Below, in pieces: positions 1 through 5,734 of a stretch of DNA of 6,677 nucleotides; the stretch's first letter is position 1, and each line of letters begins with the position of its first letter. A model generated the notes under the pieces. The model saw only the letters and a list, made by a program, of their open reading frames with translations, ran no database searches and was not told where the DNA came from. Both the position numbers and the translations under genes were made by a program. Where the stretch lies: positions 1 to 6,677 of the forward strand of contig JACCTF010000806.1 in NCBI GenBank assembly GCA_013812565.1. The letters are read 5' to 3'. Origin of the DNA: Pyrinomonadaceae bacterium. Its GTDB lineage: Bacteria; Acidobacteriota; Blastocatellia; Pyrinomonadales; Pyrinomonadaceae.

Positions 1-316
1 AAAGCGTGCGGCAAATTTGGAAGTGGTACTTGCCAACCCGCTCCGTGTTGATCATCGAATAAAAGGTTGCCACTTCCCAGATATCCGTTATCCGTACGCC
101 GAGCCGATCAGCCAGATAGGCGACGCCGGGCGGATCCAAGTAGCCGCGCTCGCGCTGCACGATGAACATTAACGGGAGAATCGCCGAGCGCTTTACCGGA
201 TATTTCGCGAGATGCCGATCCACCTCCGCTTCAATCTCCGGTGAGAAGGTCGCCGTCTCTTCTGGAACAACTGCCCCCTGCGGCAGCGGATTGTTCGGAG
301 TAAACTGCTGGCTCAT
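1..316 (-). CDS. nuoE: NADH-quinone oxidoreductase subunit E (NuoE, 24 kDa [2Fe-2S] subunit), partial: 3' end beyond the window
   Basis: NuoE is the thioredoxin-like [2Fe-2S] subunit of the NADH-oxidising module of complex I, on the cytoplasmic arm beside NuoF. Reading the minus strand from the ATG at 316-314 gives 105 uninterrupted codons to the window edge. The translation has the family features in order: a helical N-terminal part (about residues 26-70) with the block VQRERGYLDP (53-62), then the near-invariant block WEVATFYSMI (80-89), then KYHFQICRT (96-104). Cys102 is in place to be the first of the four cluster ligands; the other three lie beyond position 1. No clear Shine-Dalgarno sequence precedes the ATG; the leader is AT-rich. 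The start is supported because the first residues (MSQQFTPNN) run into a variable region and no other in-frame start gives a better family length. It follows nuoD by 101 nt that contain repeats and a possible hairpin. Confidence 0.93.
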   Translation of the reverse strand, partial: MSQQFTPNNPLPQGAVVPEETATFSPEIEAEVDRHLAKYPVKRSAILPLMFIVQRERGYLDPPGVAYLADRLGVRITDIWEVATFYSMINTERVGKYHFQICRTL

Positions 317-323
317 AATATTT

Positions 324-400
324 GGGATTTCAAAATGGGGATTTCGGAATGGGAACAACAGAGAAACTTAACTTCCTTTTTCAATCCGCACTCCGAAATC
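324..400. repeat. Tandem 14-nt repeat plus an inverted copy in the nuoD-nuoE gap; potential mRNA hairpin
   Basis: On the plus strand GGGATTTCAAAATGGG (324-339) and GGGATTTCGGAATGGG (338-353) are two copies of a 14-nt unit that differ at two positions. CACTCCGAAATC (389-400) is an inverted copy. In the nuo transcript (minus sense) 400-389 can pair with 351-340 over 12 positions with one G-U wobble, enclosing a 37-nt loop. No U-run follows, so it does not look like an intrinsic terminator. It may be an mRNA stability or processing element, or simply one of the degenerate repeats found between genes. The pairing is seen in the sequence; the function is unknown. Confidence 0.6.
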
Positions 401-417
401 AGCAATACGCAATTAAG

Positions 418-1638
418 TTACCTGTCTATCTCGCCAAGTACAATGTCGATTGATCCGATGATTGCCACGACGTCAGCGATCATCTCGCCTTCAGCGATGT
501 GCGGCAACGCGGATAAGTTAACAAAGCTCGGGCCACGCACATGGACCCGCGACGGTTTCGGCCCGCCATCGGATTTGACGTAAATGCCAAGTTCACCCTT
601 GGAGCCTTCGATTGCGTGATACACCTCGCCCTTCGGCACGTTGAATCCTTCGGCGACAATCAGGAAGTGATGAATGAGCGCGTCCATGTGCGTCTTCATC
701 GCCTCGCGTTCGGGCAGCACAACCTTTGGCGCGTCCGCTTTTGTAGGTCCGGGTTTCAAACGCGAAACAGCTTGGCGAACGATCTTCAGCGACTCCGGCA
801 TTTCGCGCATGCGCACCATATACCTGGCCCACACATCGCAATCATGCTCAACAGGTACTTCAAAATCGTATTGCTCGTAGCTGGTGTAAGGATTCGTGCG
901 GCGAATGTCTAAGTTGACGCCGCTGCCGCGTAGAGATGGCCCGGAAAGACCCCAGTCGATGGCGTCTTCGGCGGAGATGTAACCGACGCCTTGCGTGCGC
1001 TTCTGAAAAATCTTGTTCCCTGTTAGTAACGTATGGAAGTCGTCGAGGGCGGCGGGGAAGCTTTCGATCAACTGCTGAACTTTACGTTCAAAGCCGGCGG
1101 GTAAATCCATCATTAAGCCGCCGATGCGGAAATAGGATGGAGTGAGTCGCCCGCCCGAGGCCGCCTCGATCATGTTGAGAATCTTCTCGCGCTCGCGGAA
1201 GCAGTAGAAGAAGACCGACATCGCGCCGATGTCGAGCGCGTGTGTTCCCAACCAAACCAGGTGCGAAGCGATACGCTGCATCTCGCACATCAGCACTCGT
1301 ATAGTTTGCGCGCGCTCAGGAATCTCCAAACCCAACAGTTTCTCAACCGCCATTACGTAAGCGAGATTGTTGCCCAGTGGATTGAGATAATCCATACGGT
1401 CTGTGATGACGATGCCCTGTTGATACTTCTTATACTCAAAAAGCTTCTCCATCCCGGTGTGAAGGTAGCCGATGTCGGGCGTCGCCTTCACGACCATCTC
1501 ACCATCGAGCACAAGCTCAAGCCGCAACACGCCGTGCGTCGACGGATGCTGCGGACCCATGGAGATTGTCATCTGCGTGTCAAGCGGACGATCAACTATT
1601 TCGAACTGCGGTGGGAGATTGCGTGTTGATACACTCAT
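418..1638 (-). CDS. nuoD: NADH-quinone oxidoreductase subunit D (NuoD, 49 kDa subunit)
   Basis: NuoD forms, with NuoB, the quinone-reduction chamber of complex I, next to cluster N2. From the ATG at 1638 it is 406 residues, normal for an unfused NuoD. Landmarks are MGPQHPSTHG (27-36), GYLHTG (57-62), RMDYLN (81-86), the block around MCEMQRIASHLVWLG, and the C-terminus IIGSIDIVLGEIDR. His35 and Tyr84 align with the quinone-headgroup residues known from Thermus Nqo4 (His38, Tyr87; same 49-residue spacing). The frame stays open upstream to a TTG at 1680 (420 residues), but those 14 extra codons fall on a short repeat in the nuoC-nuoD gap and read as MRSEITGLKSEIIG, unlike any NuoD N-terminus I know, so I place the start at 1638. 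Neither start has a convincing Shine-Dalgarno sequence. nuoC ends 44 nt upstream. Confidence 0.96.
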   Translation of the reverse strand: MSVSTRNLPPQFEIVDRPLDTQMTISMGPQHPSTHGVLRLELVLDGEMVVKATPDIGYLHTGMEKLFEYKKYQQGIVITDRMDYLNPLGNNLAYVMAVEKLLGLEIPERAQTIRVLMCEMQRIASHLVWLGTHALDIGAMSVFFYCFREREKILNMIEAASGGRLTPSYFRIGGLMMDLPAGFERKVQQLIESFPAALDDFHTLLTGNKIFQKRTQGVGYISAEDAIDWGLSGPSLRGSGVNLDIRRTNPYTSYEQYDFEVPVEHDCDVWARYMVRMREMPESLKIVRQAVSRLKPGPTKADAPKVVLPEREAMKTHMDALIHHFLIVAEGFNVPKGEVYHAIEGSKGELGIYVKSDGGPKPSRVHVRGPSFVNLSALPHIAEGEMIADVVAIIGSIDIVLGEIDR

Positions 1639-1643
1639 TCCAA

Positions 1644-1682
1644 TAATCTCAGATTTGAGGCCTGTAATTTCAGATCTCAAAT
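1644..1682. repeat. Short direct and inverted repeats filling the nuoC-nuoD gap
   Basis: TAATCTCAGAT (1644-1654) and TAATTTCAGAT (1665-1675) are direct copies 21 nt apart with one mismatch. ATTTGAG (1653-1659) and CTCAAAT (1676-1682) are perfect inverted arms around a 16-nt loop. Together they occupy nearly the whole gap between the nuoC stop codon (1683-1685) and the nuoD ATG. This resembles the degenerate ATTTGAG/ATCTCAG spacer repeats I recall from several soil phyla, but I cannot confirm genome-wide copies from this window. It explains why the nuoD frame remains open to an upstream TTG. Confidence 0.6.
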
Positions 1683-2306
1683 TTAGGTCAAGCTGTAAGG
1701 TTCATAGCCACGTAAGGGAAAGTCTTTACGAAGAGCATGGCCCTGCCATTCCTCTGGCAGAAGAATGCGTCGCAAATCCGGATGACCATCGAAGATGACG
1801 CCGAACATGTCGAACGTTTCGCGTTCATGCCAGTTGGCGGTGCGCCACACGCCGGTCACCGTCGGCACGTGTGTGTCTTCTTCATTCAATAGAACTTTGA
1901 GGCGCAGTCGATGATGCTTGGTTGTGGAAAACAGATGGTAGTTGACCTCGAAGCGAGGCTCCTCCTCGGGGCCACGATCAGCGCCACAAATATCCGATAG
2001 GAAATTAAACTCCAAGCCCGGAGCCGTCTTGAGAAACCGGCAGGCTTCAACGACGCGATCACGCGGAATGATGATTGTTACCTCGCCGAATGCTTCAATA
2101 ACATCGGTCGCCCAATCGAGTTGATGCGTGCGAACAGCGGCGAGCATCAACGAGCCTCGGTCGATGTCATGGCTTGGAGTACCCTGCGCACTCGCGTTCT
2201 GAGCGGACGGCGCGCCCATCGTCGGCGCACCATTCTGCACACCTCTGCCTTGCGCATCGGTGCCTTTTACATCCGAGCTTTGCGCGCCCTCATTCACCTT
2301 AGCCAT
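1683..2306 (-). CDS. nuoC: NADH-quinone oxidoreductase subunit C (NuoC, 30 kDa subunit)
   Basis: NuoC is a structural subunit of the peripheral arm that packs against NuoB, NuoD and NuoI and holds no cofactor. The 207-residue product has the core fold from about residue 53 on: FNFLSDICGAD (100-110), a strand block ending RLRLKVLL (133-140), and the 30 kDa subunit signature WHERETFDMFG (159-169), followed by FDGHPDLRRIL (172-182). The C-terminal DFPLRGYEP is also typical. The first 47 or so residues are extra and of low complexity (rich in Ala, Gly, Gln, Ser), so a later start such as Met30 or Met54 cannot be excluded; the ATG at 2306 has only a weak AGAG upstream. The gene is not fused to nuoD, unlike in E. 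coli. It lies 48 nt after nuoB. Confidence 0.94.
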   Translation of the reverse strand: MAKVNEGAQSSDVKGTDAQGRGVQNGAPTMGAPSAQNASAQGTPSHDIDRGSLMLAAVRTHQLDWATDVIEAFGEVTIIIPRDRVVEACRFLKTAPGLEFNFLSDICGADRGPEEEPRFEVNYHLFSTTKHHRLRLKVLLNEEDTHVPTVTGVWRTANWHERETFDMFGVIFDGHPDLRRILLPEEWQGHALRKDFPLRGYEPYSLT

Positions 2307-2354
2307 AGTTCTCTAGAAAGTTGCCGGGTTGGTACTGCTATGTAATAAATGTCG

Positions 2355-2984
2355 TTAAGAGGATCGACGACGTTCGTGTCGCGACGCAATCGAGTAAAGC
2401 CCCGACTTCTGTGCAGCGGCTTCGTTCGTTGCTGAGATGCCGGAGGCGGGCAGCGTTCCCGGCGGCACCGCCTCGCGCGCTTCTGCTTCAAGAACGTCGC
2501 GGCGATCCCGCATAGACTCCTTCATCACTTTATCTTGCAGCATCATGATCGCATGGATCAACATCTCCGGACGCGGCGGGCAGCCGGGGATATAAACATC
2601 AACCGGCACAACTTTATCCACACCCTGGACGATAGCGTAGTTGTCGAAAACGCCACCCGATGTAGCGCACGCGCCCATTGAGATCACCCATTTCGGTTCC
2701 GGCATCTGATCGTAGATGCGTCTCAATACCGGTGCCATCTTGCGCGACACGCGTCCAGAGACAATCATTACATCAGCCTGTCTCGGCGAGGCGCGAAAAA
2801 CCTCGGAACCGAAACGCGCAAGATCGTTGCGCGATGATGTGGCGTTCATCATTTCAATTGCGCAGCATGCAAGCCCGAAAGTCGCCGGCCACAAAGACGA
2901 CTTACGCGCCCAGTTGACCAACGAATCGAGTCGAGTCGTTAAAACCTCGGGCAGAGCTTCTGTAATAATATTTTCAATTCCCAT
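2355..2984 (-). CDS. nuoB: NADH-quinone oxidoreductase subunit B (NuoB, PSST/20 kDa subunit)
   Basis: NuoB carries cluster N2, the last [4Fe-4S] centre, which hands electrons to quinone. The four ligand cysteines are visible: Cys40-Cys41 in [11 protein letters not shown], Cys106 in [10 protein letters not shown], and Cys135 in [10 protein letters not shown]. The loop [12 protein letters not shown] (66-77) and the Arg-rich segment RVSRKMAP (78-85) are also characteristic. The core ends near residue 155 and is followed by a roughly 50-residue charged, Ala/Glu- and then Arg/Ser-rich tail (to residue 209). Many NuoB proteins end soon after the core, so this tail is an extension of unknown role. 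The ATG at 2984 is preceded by AAAGGT five bases upstream, the best ribosome site among the nuo genes here. It follows nuoA by 17 nt. Confidence 0.97.
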   Translation of the reverse strand: MGIENIITEALPEVLTTRLDSLVNWARKSSLWPATFGLACCAIEMMNATSSRNDLARFGSEVFRASPRQADVMIVSGRVSRKMAPVLRRIYDQMPEPKWVISMGACATSGGVFDNYAIVQGVDKVVPVDVYIPGCPPRPEMLIHAIMMLQDKVMKESMRDRRDVLEAEAREAVPPGTLPASGISATNEAAAQKSGLYSIASRHERRRSS

Positions 2985-3001
2985 AATTACCTTTATACCG
3001 C

Positions 3002-3478
3002 TTAAGCCGCGCGACGGCGCACAGGATCATTGCTATGACGCGCCGCTTCATCTTCAAGCACGCGAGCTTCTACCTCAGCTTCGACACGCGCTCGCTCGCT
3101 CCAATTGAACAAACCCTTCTTTAACACATACACGTATCCGGCGAGCAGCAGCACCACAAACAGCATCATCTCGACATAAACCAGCATACGCATCTCTGGG
3201 CTTACCGCCGCGAGCGTTTTAAAGACCACCGCCCATGGAATAAGAAAGATAACTTCAATGTCGAAGAGGATAAAGATCATTGCGATAAGGTAAAACTTGA
3301 CAGAGAAGCGTTCGCGAGCGGAACCGACCGGGTCTTTGCCGCATTCATACGGCATCAATTTTGTGCGGGTACGTTTGCGCTGCCCAACAAGCTGAGACAA
3401 GAGAACGTTTGTTAAAGCGAATCCGGTTGCAACAACAAAGATAAGTAGGATTGGCAGGTATGCCCTTAGATCGAACAT
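3002..3478 (-). CDS. nuoA: NADH-quinone oxidoreductase subunit A (NuoA)
   Basis: NuoA is a small membrane subunit of complex I at the junction of the membrane and peripheral arms. From the ATG at 3478 the product is 158 residues with three hydrophobic helices (about 7-30, 61-84 and 99-119). The conserved cytoplasmic loop has PYECGKDP (43-50) and [11 protein letters not shown] (53-63), followed by [12 protein letters not shown] (72-83) with the acidic pair Asp73/Glu75. After the third helix comes a charged tail of about 38 residues, rich in Glu, Ala and Arg, longer than in most NuoA proteins. An in-frame GTG at 3487 would add three residues, but GAGG at 3493-3490 is only 2 nt from it against 11 nt from the ATG, so the ATG is preferred. 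It is the first gene of the nuo run. Confidence 0.95.
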   Translation of the reverse strand: MFDLRAYLPILLIFVVATGFALTNVLLSQLVGQRKRTRTKLMPYECGKDPVGSARERFSVKFYLIAMIFILFDIEVIFLIPWAVVFKTLAAVSPEMRMLVYVEMMLFVVLLLAGYVYVLKKGLFNWSERARVEAEVEARVLEDEAARHSNDPVRRRAA

Positions 3479-3489
3479 GGTTATCACAA

Positions 3490-3493
3490 CCTC
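3490..3493 (-). promoter_or_regulatory. Ribosome binding site deciding the nuoA start (GAGG)
   Basis: GAGG on the minus strand lies 11 nt before the ATG at 3478 and only 2 nt before the GTG at 3487. The spacing, slightly long for the ATG but impossibly short for the GTG, supports the ATG. Confidence 0.45.
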
Positions 3494-3525
3494 ACGCCGG
3501 CAATGGCTGGAACAATAGCGAAAAC

Positions 3526-3534
3526 ACTATATCA
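3526..3534 (-). promoter_or_regulatory. Candidate nuo operon promoter (extended -10)
   Basis: The minus strand reads TGATATAGT here, an extended -10 (TGn followed by TATAGT, five of six matches to TATAAT). No good -35 lies at 17 nt; TTGTGC (3557-3552) lies 20 nt upstream of the hexamer, so the TG extension would have to compensate. It would start transcription near 3519 and give a leader of about 40 nt before nuoA, with the whole nuo run downstream. This is pattern matching to the general sigma-70 consensus only. Confidence 0.4.
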
Positions 3535-3576
3535 GAAGATTGAGAATCATCGCACAAAGTCATCGTAGTTCATGAA

Positions 3577-3759
3577 ATGATGAGTGTCAAGCAACCGTTT
3601 CGGCAACGGGAAACCCCATTTTACAAGGAGATTGACCCTCTCGAAGGCGTTGTGCTAGTGTTCGTTGGAGGCTTTCTGCAAGGCGCTTTAGGGCACCATC
3701 CCCGGCATTTTTTCTGGGCGCCAATTATCAACAACCGTGATTACCGGATTCAATACTGA
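3577..3759 (+). CDS. Doubtful 60-residue ORF in the divergent intergenic region
   Basis: An ATG at 3577 (a second ATG follows directly) opens a 60-codon frame that overlaps the next gene by 23 nt. The product is unrecognised. It has a hydrophobic stretch, VVLVFVGGFLQGALG (25-39), too short and Gly-rich to be a confident membrane helix, and a His/Phe-rich segment after it. There is no Shine-Dalgarno sequence before the start, and a candidate promoter for the downstream gene falls inside it. It may be chance, a remnant, or a small membrane peptide. I list it because it is the only frame covering most of the 258-nt region between nuoA and the next gene. Confidence 0.15.
   Translation: MMSVKQPFRQRETPFYKEIDPLEGVVLVFVGGFLQGALGHHPRHFFWAPIINNRDYRIQY
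3632..3661 (+). promoter_or_regulatory. Weak candidate promoter for the 3737 gene-thiS-thiG run
   Basis: TTGACC (3632-3637, five of six matches to the -35 consensus) is followed after 18 nt by TAGTGT (3656-3661) with a TG one base before it (TGCTAGTGT). The -10 is poor (three of six), so this is only a suggestion. It would give a leader of about 70 nt before the GTG at 3737. Confidence 0.2.
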
Positions 3760-4546
3760 CGTTGAGCATGACGGCGTGGTCTACCACGTGCAAACAGAAG
3801 ACAAGGGTTTAGACTCACCGTTAATTCTTTCACTCATCTATGTCGGTGGAGCTATTCTCGCAAGCAAACGCTCACCGTATGATGATCTAATCACCGCAGG
3901 GTTTAGCGAAAGTGCTCTTGCCGAACGACTCCAGCGTCAGCATAAATTAATCTGCGCTGCGATCAGTGTTGGCCGTATTCAAGACTTGCGCAACATGAGT
4001 GACCGCGACGCCGCTCAACGTGTCAATCGCCCGTCCATCAATAACGACAAAGCGAAACAACCGCAACAGATTAACCTGGAGCAGATTGGCAAAGCCCCCG
4101 CACATAACCTAGACGCAACTCCACAGTCTTCACTTCCACCTTCGCTTCCACCGGCACAATCAATCACGCCTTCAACACGCATAACGCGATCTGCCAGCCA
4201 CGACCCAACACAGGCTTCCCCAGTTGAAGCCTGCAACGACACTCTGCACCTAAATATACTTGAGGAGAAAAAGTTCCGAGCGGGCGAGCAGGTAACTCTG
4301 AAAATCAGCGTGACCAGAGAAGCAGAAGGAGAAGGAAAACTAGCAATCGCTGGTGCGAGCGTCACCGTAAAAGTTTTAGGCTCAACTTTTCAACCCATAA
4401 GTCTATCAGCCAAGACAGAACAGAACGGCATCGCCGTTGTGCACGCGACGCTACCACGCTTTGCGTCTGGACGCGCGGCCATCCTGATACGCGCCGTGGA
4501 TGGCGGTAGTGAGTCAGAGTTGCGCCGGATCATTCATCAAGCTTAG
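3737..4546 (+). CDS. Uncharacterised protein: conserved-looking N-terminal block, Pro/Ser/Thr linker, Ig-like C-terminal domain
   Basis: I do not recognise a named family. The 269-residue product begins at a GTG, without an evident Shine-Dalgarno sequence, with MITGFNTDVEHDGVVYHVQT. From memory, this opening resembles unannotated proteins of Acidobacteriota (and perhaps Myxococcota) that start with a similar NTDV..DGVVYHVQTED motif; this is unverified. Residues 1-85 look like a compact domain: two short strands, a strand LILSLIYVGGAILASKR (29-45), and a helix (58-80). Residues 95-165 are a Pro/Ser/Thr/Gln-rich linker. Residues 170-269 are strand-rich (FRAGEQVTLKISV, GASVTVKVLG, GIAVVHATLP, RAAILIRAVDG) and read as one Ig-like/invasin-type beta-sandwich, such as often binds extracellular ligands. 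There is no signal peptide or membrane helix, which is odd for such a domain. thiS starts only 16 nt downstream, so the two are probably co-transcribed; a link to thiamin synthesis is not shown. Confidence 0.75.
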   Translation: MITGFNTDVEHDGVVYHVQTEDKGLDSPLILSLIYVGGAILASKRSPYDDLITAGFSESALAERLQRQHKLICAAISVGRIQDLRNMSDRDAAQRVNRPSINNDKAKQPQQINLEQIGKAPAHNLDATPQSSLPPSLPPAQSITPSTRITRSASHDPTQASPVEACNDTLHLNILEEKKFRAGEQVTLKISVTREAEGEGKLAIAGASVTVKVLGSTFQPISLSAKTEQNGIAVVHATLPRFASGRAAILIRAVDGGSESELRRIIHQA

Positions 4547-4548
4547 AC

Positions 4549-4553
4549 AAGGA
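4549..4553 (+). promoter_or_regulatory. Ribosome binding site deciding the thiS start (AAGGA)
   Basis: AAGGA lies three bases after the stop codon of the preceding gene and 9 nt before TTG at 4563-4565. It supports TTG as the thiS start instead of the in-frame ATG at 4500, which would overlap the preceding gene by 47 nt and add 21 residues not found in ThiS. Confidence 0.6.
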
Positions 4554-4562
4554 CAAAGACTA

Positions 4563-4769
4563 TTGCGCATTGAAGTTAACGGCGAGGCGCGAGAGGTGCC
4601 GAACCAGATGATCCTCAGTAATCTGATTGAACACCTGGCGCTCGCACCTGAACGGTTGGCGATTGAACTAAATCGCGAAGTTGTACGACGTGGCGAATGG
4701 TCAACAACTGTGCTCACCGAAGGCGACCGCCTTGAGATCATTCACTTCGTTGGCGGCGGACGGTTTTAA
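4563..4769 (+). CDS. thiS: Sulfur carrier protein ThiS, with an atypical Arg-Phe after the C-terminal glycines
   Basis: ThiS is a ubiquitin-fold protein whose C-terminal glycine is adenylated by ThiF and converted to a thiocarboxylate that supplies sulfur to ThiG for thiazole formation. From the TTG at 4563 the product is 68 residues, the usual size. It shows the family pattern: RIEVNGEAREV (2-12) as the first beta hairpin, LSNLIEHLAL as the helix, ERLAIELNREVVRRGEW in the middle strands, and TVLTEGDRLEIIHFVGGG near the end. The known forms I recall end at Gly-Gly; this one continues with Arg-Phe before TAA, so residues 67-68 would have to be removed before activation. The reading GGC GGC GGA CGG TTT TAA is clear and shows no nearby frameshift signature. 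It sits 16 nt after the 269-residue gene and 115 nt before thiG. No thiF is present in the window. Confidence 0.9.
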   Translation: MRIEVNGEAREVPNQMILSNLIEHLALAPERLAIELNREVVRRGEWSTTVLTEGDRLEIIHFVGGGRF

Positions 4770-4884
4770 CTGGTTAGTAAAATTCAAAGGAGGCTTCAGG
4801 AGTAGCAGAGACTGTTATGAACTTGCGTCTAATTTCGTTCGAGTGTAATGCTTATGCCAATAAGTAAACGAAGAAGGATAAGGT
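4770..4884 (+). other. thiS-thiG intergenic region with an orphan strong Shine-Dalgarno sequence and a 16-codon ORF
   Basis: AAAGGAGG (4786-4793) is a near-perfect Shine-Dalgarno sequence, but no ATG, GTG or TTG follows at usable distance. A second one, CAGGAG (4797-4802), lies 14 nt before an ATG at 4817 that opens a 16-codon frame (MNLRLISFECNAYANK) ending with TAA at 4865-4867, 17 nt before thiG. TGTAAT (4844-4849) could be a -10 with a poor TTGCGT 15 nt upstream, giving thiG its own promoter. I see no TPP riboswitch: neither the CTGAGA core nor the ACCTGATCTGG-type segment is present. Roles are unknown. Confidence 0.35.
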
Positions 4885-5676
4885 ATGTCAACAGCAGTTA
4901 CAGCAATAACAGAGAATCTCGAAATCGCAGGTCGGCAATTCACATCGCGCTTGCTGATCGGTACGGGGAAATATCGCAGCTTTGAAGAGATGAAGCGAGC
5001 GCATCATGCGTCGGGTGCGGAGATCGTGACCGTCGCCGTCCGGCGTGTGCCGCTCGACCGAAGCACCGAATCTTTTCTCGACCACCTTGATCCATCGCTC
5101 GTCATACTGCCAAACACTGCCGCGTGTTACACGGCGGAAGAAGCGATTCGCACCGCACGGCTCGCACGCGAAGCACTGGGTACAGACCTCGTGAAGTTAG
5201 AAGTCATCGGTGATCAAACGACGCTCTTCCCTGACAACGAGCAAACTCTAGAAGCTGCACGCGTGCTGGTGCGCGAAGGCTTCACGGTGCTGCCTTACTT
5301 CACCGACGATCTGATTATGGCGAAGAAACTGTTAGACGCCGGTTGCGCTGCCGTGATGCCGCTTGCCGCGCCGATTGGCTCTGGCCTCGGCGTGCAGAAT
5401 CCGGCAAATCTGCGCATTATGCGTGAGCAGCTACCCCATGCGACGATCATTGTTGATGCGGGCGTCGGCACCGCGAGCGACGCCGCGATTGCAATGGAAC
5501 TTGGGGCTGATGCGGTGTTGATGAACACAGCGATTGCCGAAGCGCGGGATTCGGAAGGGATGGCAACGGCTATGCGACTCGCCATTGAAGCCGGACGTTT
5601 AGCTTACCTCGCCGGGCGCATGCCCAAGCGCCTCTATGCGAGCGCTTCGAGTCCGCTTGCGGGCGTCATCAGGTAA
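4885..5676 (+). CDS. thiG: Thiazole synthase ThiG
   Basis: ThiG is a cytoplasmic TIM-barrel enzyme that joins 1-deoxy-D-xylulose 5-phosphate, dehydroglycine and the sulfur of ThiS thiocarboxylate into the thiazole phosphate half of thiamin. The 263-residue product covers the whole family length. Visible blocks are [10 protein letters not shown] (21-30), VTVAVRRV (48-55), [13 protein letters not shown] (75-87), LVKLEVIGD (102-110) with Lys104 as the expected Schiff-base lysine, [17 protein letters not shown] (157-173) and [18 protein letters not shown] (190-207) for phosphate binding, and the C-terminal YASASSP (251-257). The ATG at 4885 has GAAGGA six bases upstream. Nothing looks truncated. 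The partner thiS is immediately upstream; the dehydroglycine-forming ThiH or ThiO and other thi genes are not in this window. It ends at a strong terminator. Confidence 0.98.
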   Translation: MSTAVTAITENLEIAGRQFTSRLLIGTGKYRSFEEMKRAHHASGAEIVTVAVRRVPLDRSTESFLDHLDPSLVILPNTAACYTAEEAIRTARLAREALGTDLVKLEVIGDQTTLFPDNEQTLEAARVLVREGFTVLPYFTDDLIMAKKLLDAGCAAVMPLAAPIGSGLGVQNPANLRIMREQLPHATIIVDAGVGTASDAAIAMELGADAVLMNTAIAEARDSEGMATAMRLAIEAGRLAYLAGRMPKRLYASASSPLAGVIR

Positions 5677-5693
5677 TCGACAAAAGAAACTGC

Positions 5694-5734
5694 GAAAGGC
5701 CGAGCAGCAATCGTTGTTCGGCCTTTTCTGTTTT
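5694..5734 (+). terminator. Intrinsic terminator after thiG, possibly bidirectional
   Basis: Bases 5695-5708 (AAAGGCCGAGCAGC) pair with 5713-5726 (GTTGTTCGGCCTTT): 14 pairs, two of them G-U, around the loop AATC, with TTTT, CTG and TTTT following. It begins 18 nt after the thiG stop codon. On the opposite strand the same hairpin follows the stop codon of the converging gene (5734-5736) within about 10 nt and has a weaker trailing TTT, so it may serve both genes. Confidence 0.92.

Noticed and set aside
541..912. Plus-strand ORF of 123 codons opposite nuoD, and similar ORFs opposite the other nuo genes
   Set aside because: These are antisense shadows of well-conserved nuo genes; their products show no recognisable domain and no ribosome site.
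1639..1680. nuoD start at TTG 1680
   Set aside because: The extra codons translate a spacer repeat and give a sequence unlike NuoD N-termini; the ATG at 1638 gives a normal length.
3682..3722. GGCGC ... GCGCC hairpin before the 3737 gene
   Set aside because: It has only five pairs around a long loop, and the T-run lies inside the loop, not after the stem; it does not fit a terminator or attenuator.
4500..4769. A longer ThiS starting at the ATG at 4500 (89 residues)
   Set aside because: It would overlap the preceding gene by 47 nt and add 21 residues absent from ThiS. The TTG at 4563 has AAGGA 9 nt upstream and gives the family length.
4770..4884. TPP riboswitch upstream of thiG, or upstream of the whole run at 3488-3736
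   Set aside because: The conserved CTGAGA and ACCTGATCTGG-type segments of the TPP aptamer are not found in either region.
5295..5585. Minus-strand 96-codon ORF opposite thiG
   Set aside because: It is a shadow of the highly conserved thiG frame, Ala/Ser-rich as expected from the reverse complement of that coding sequence.
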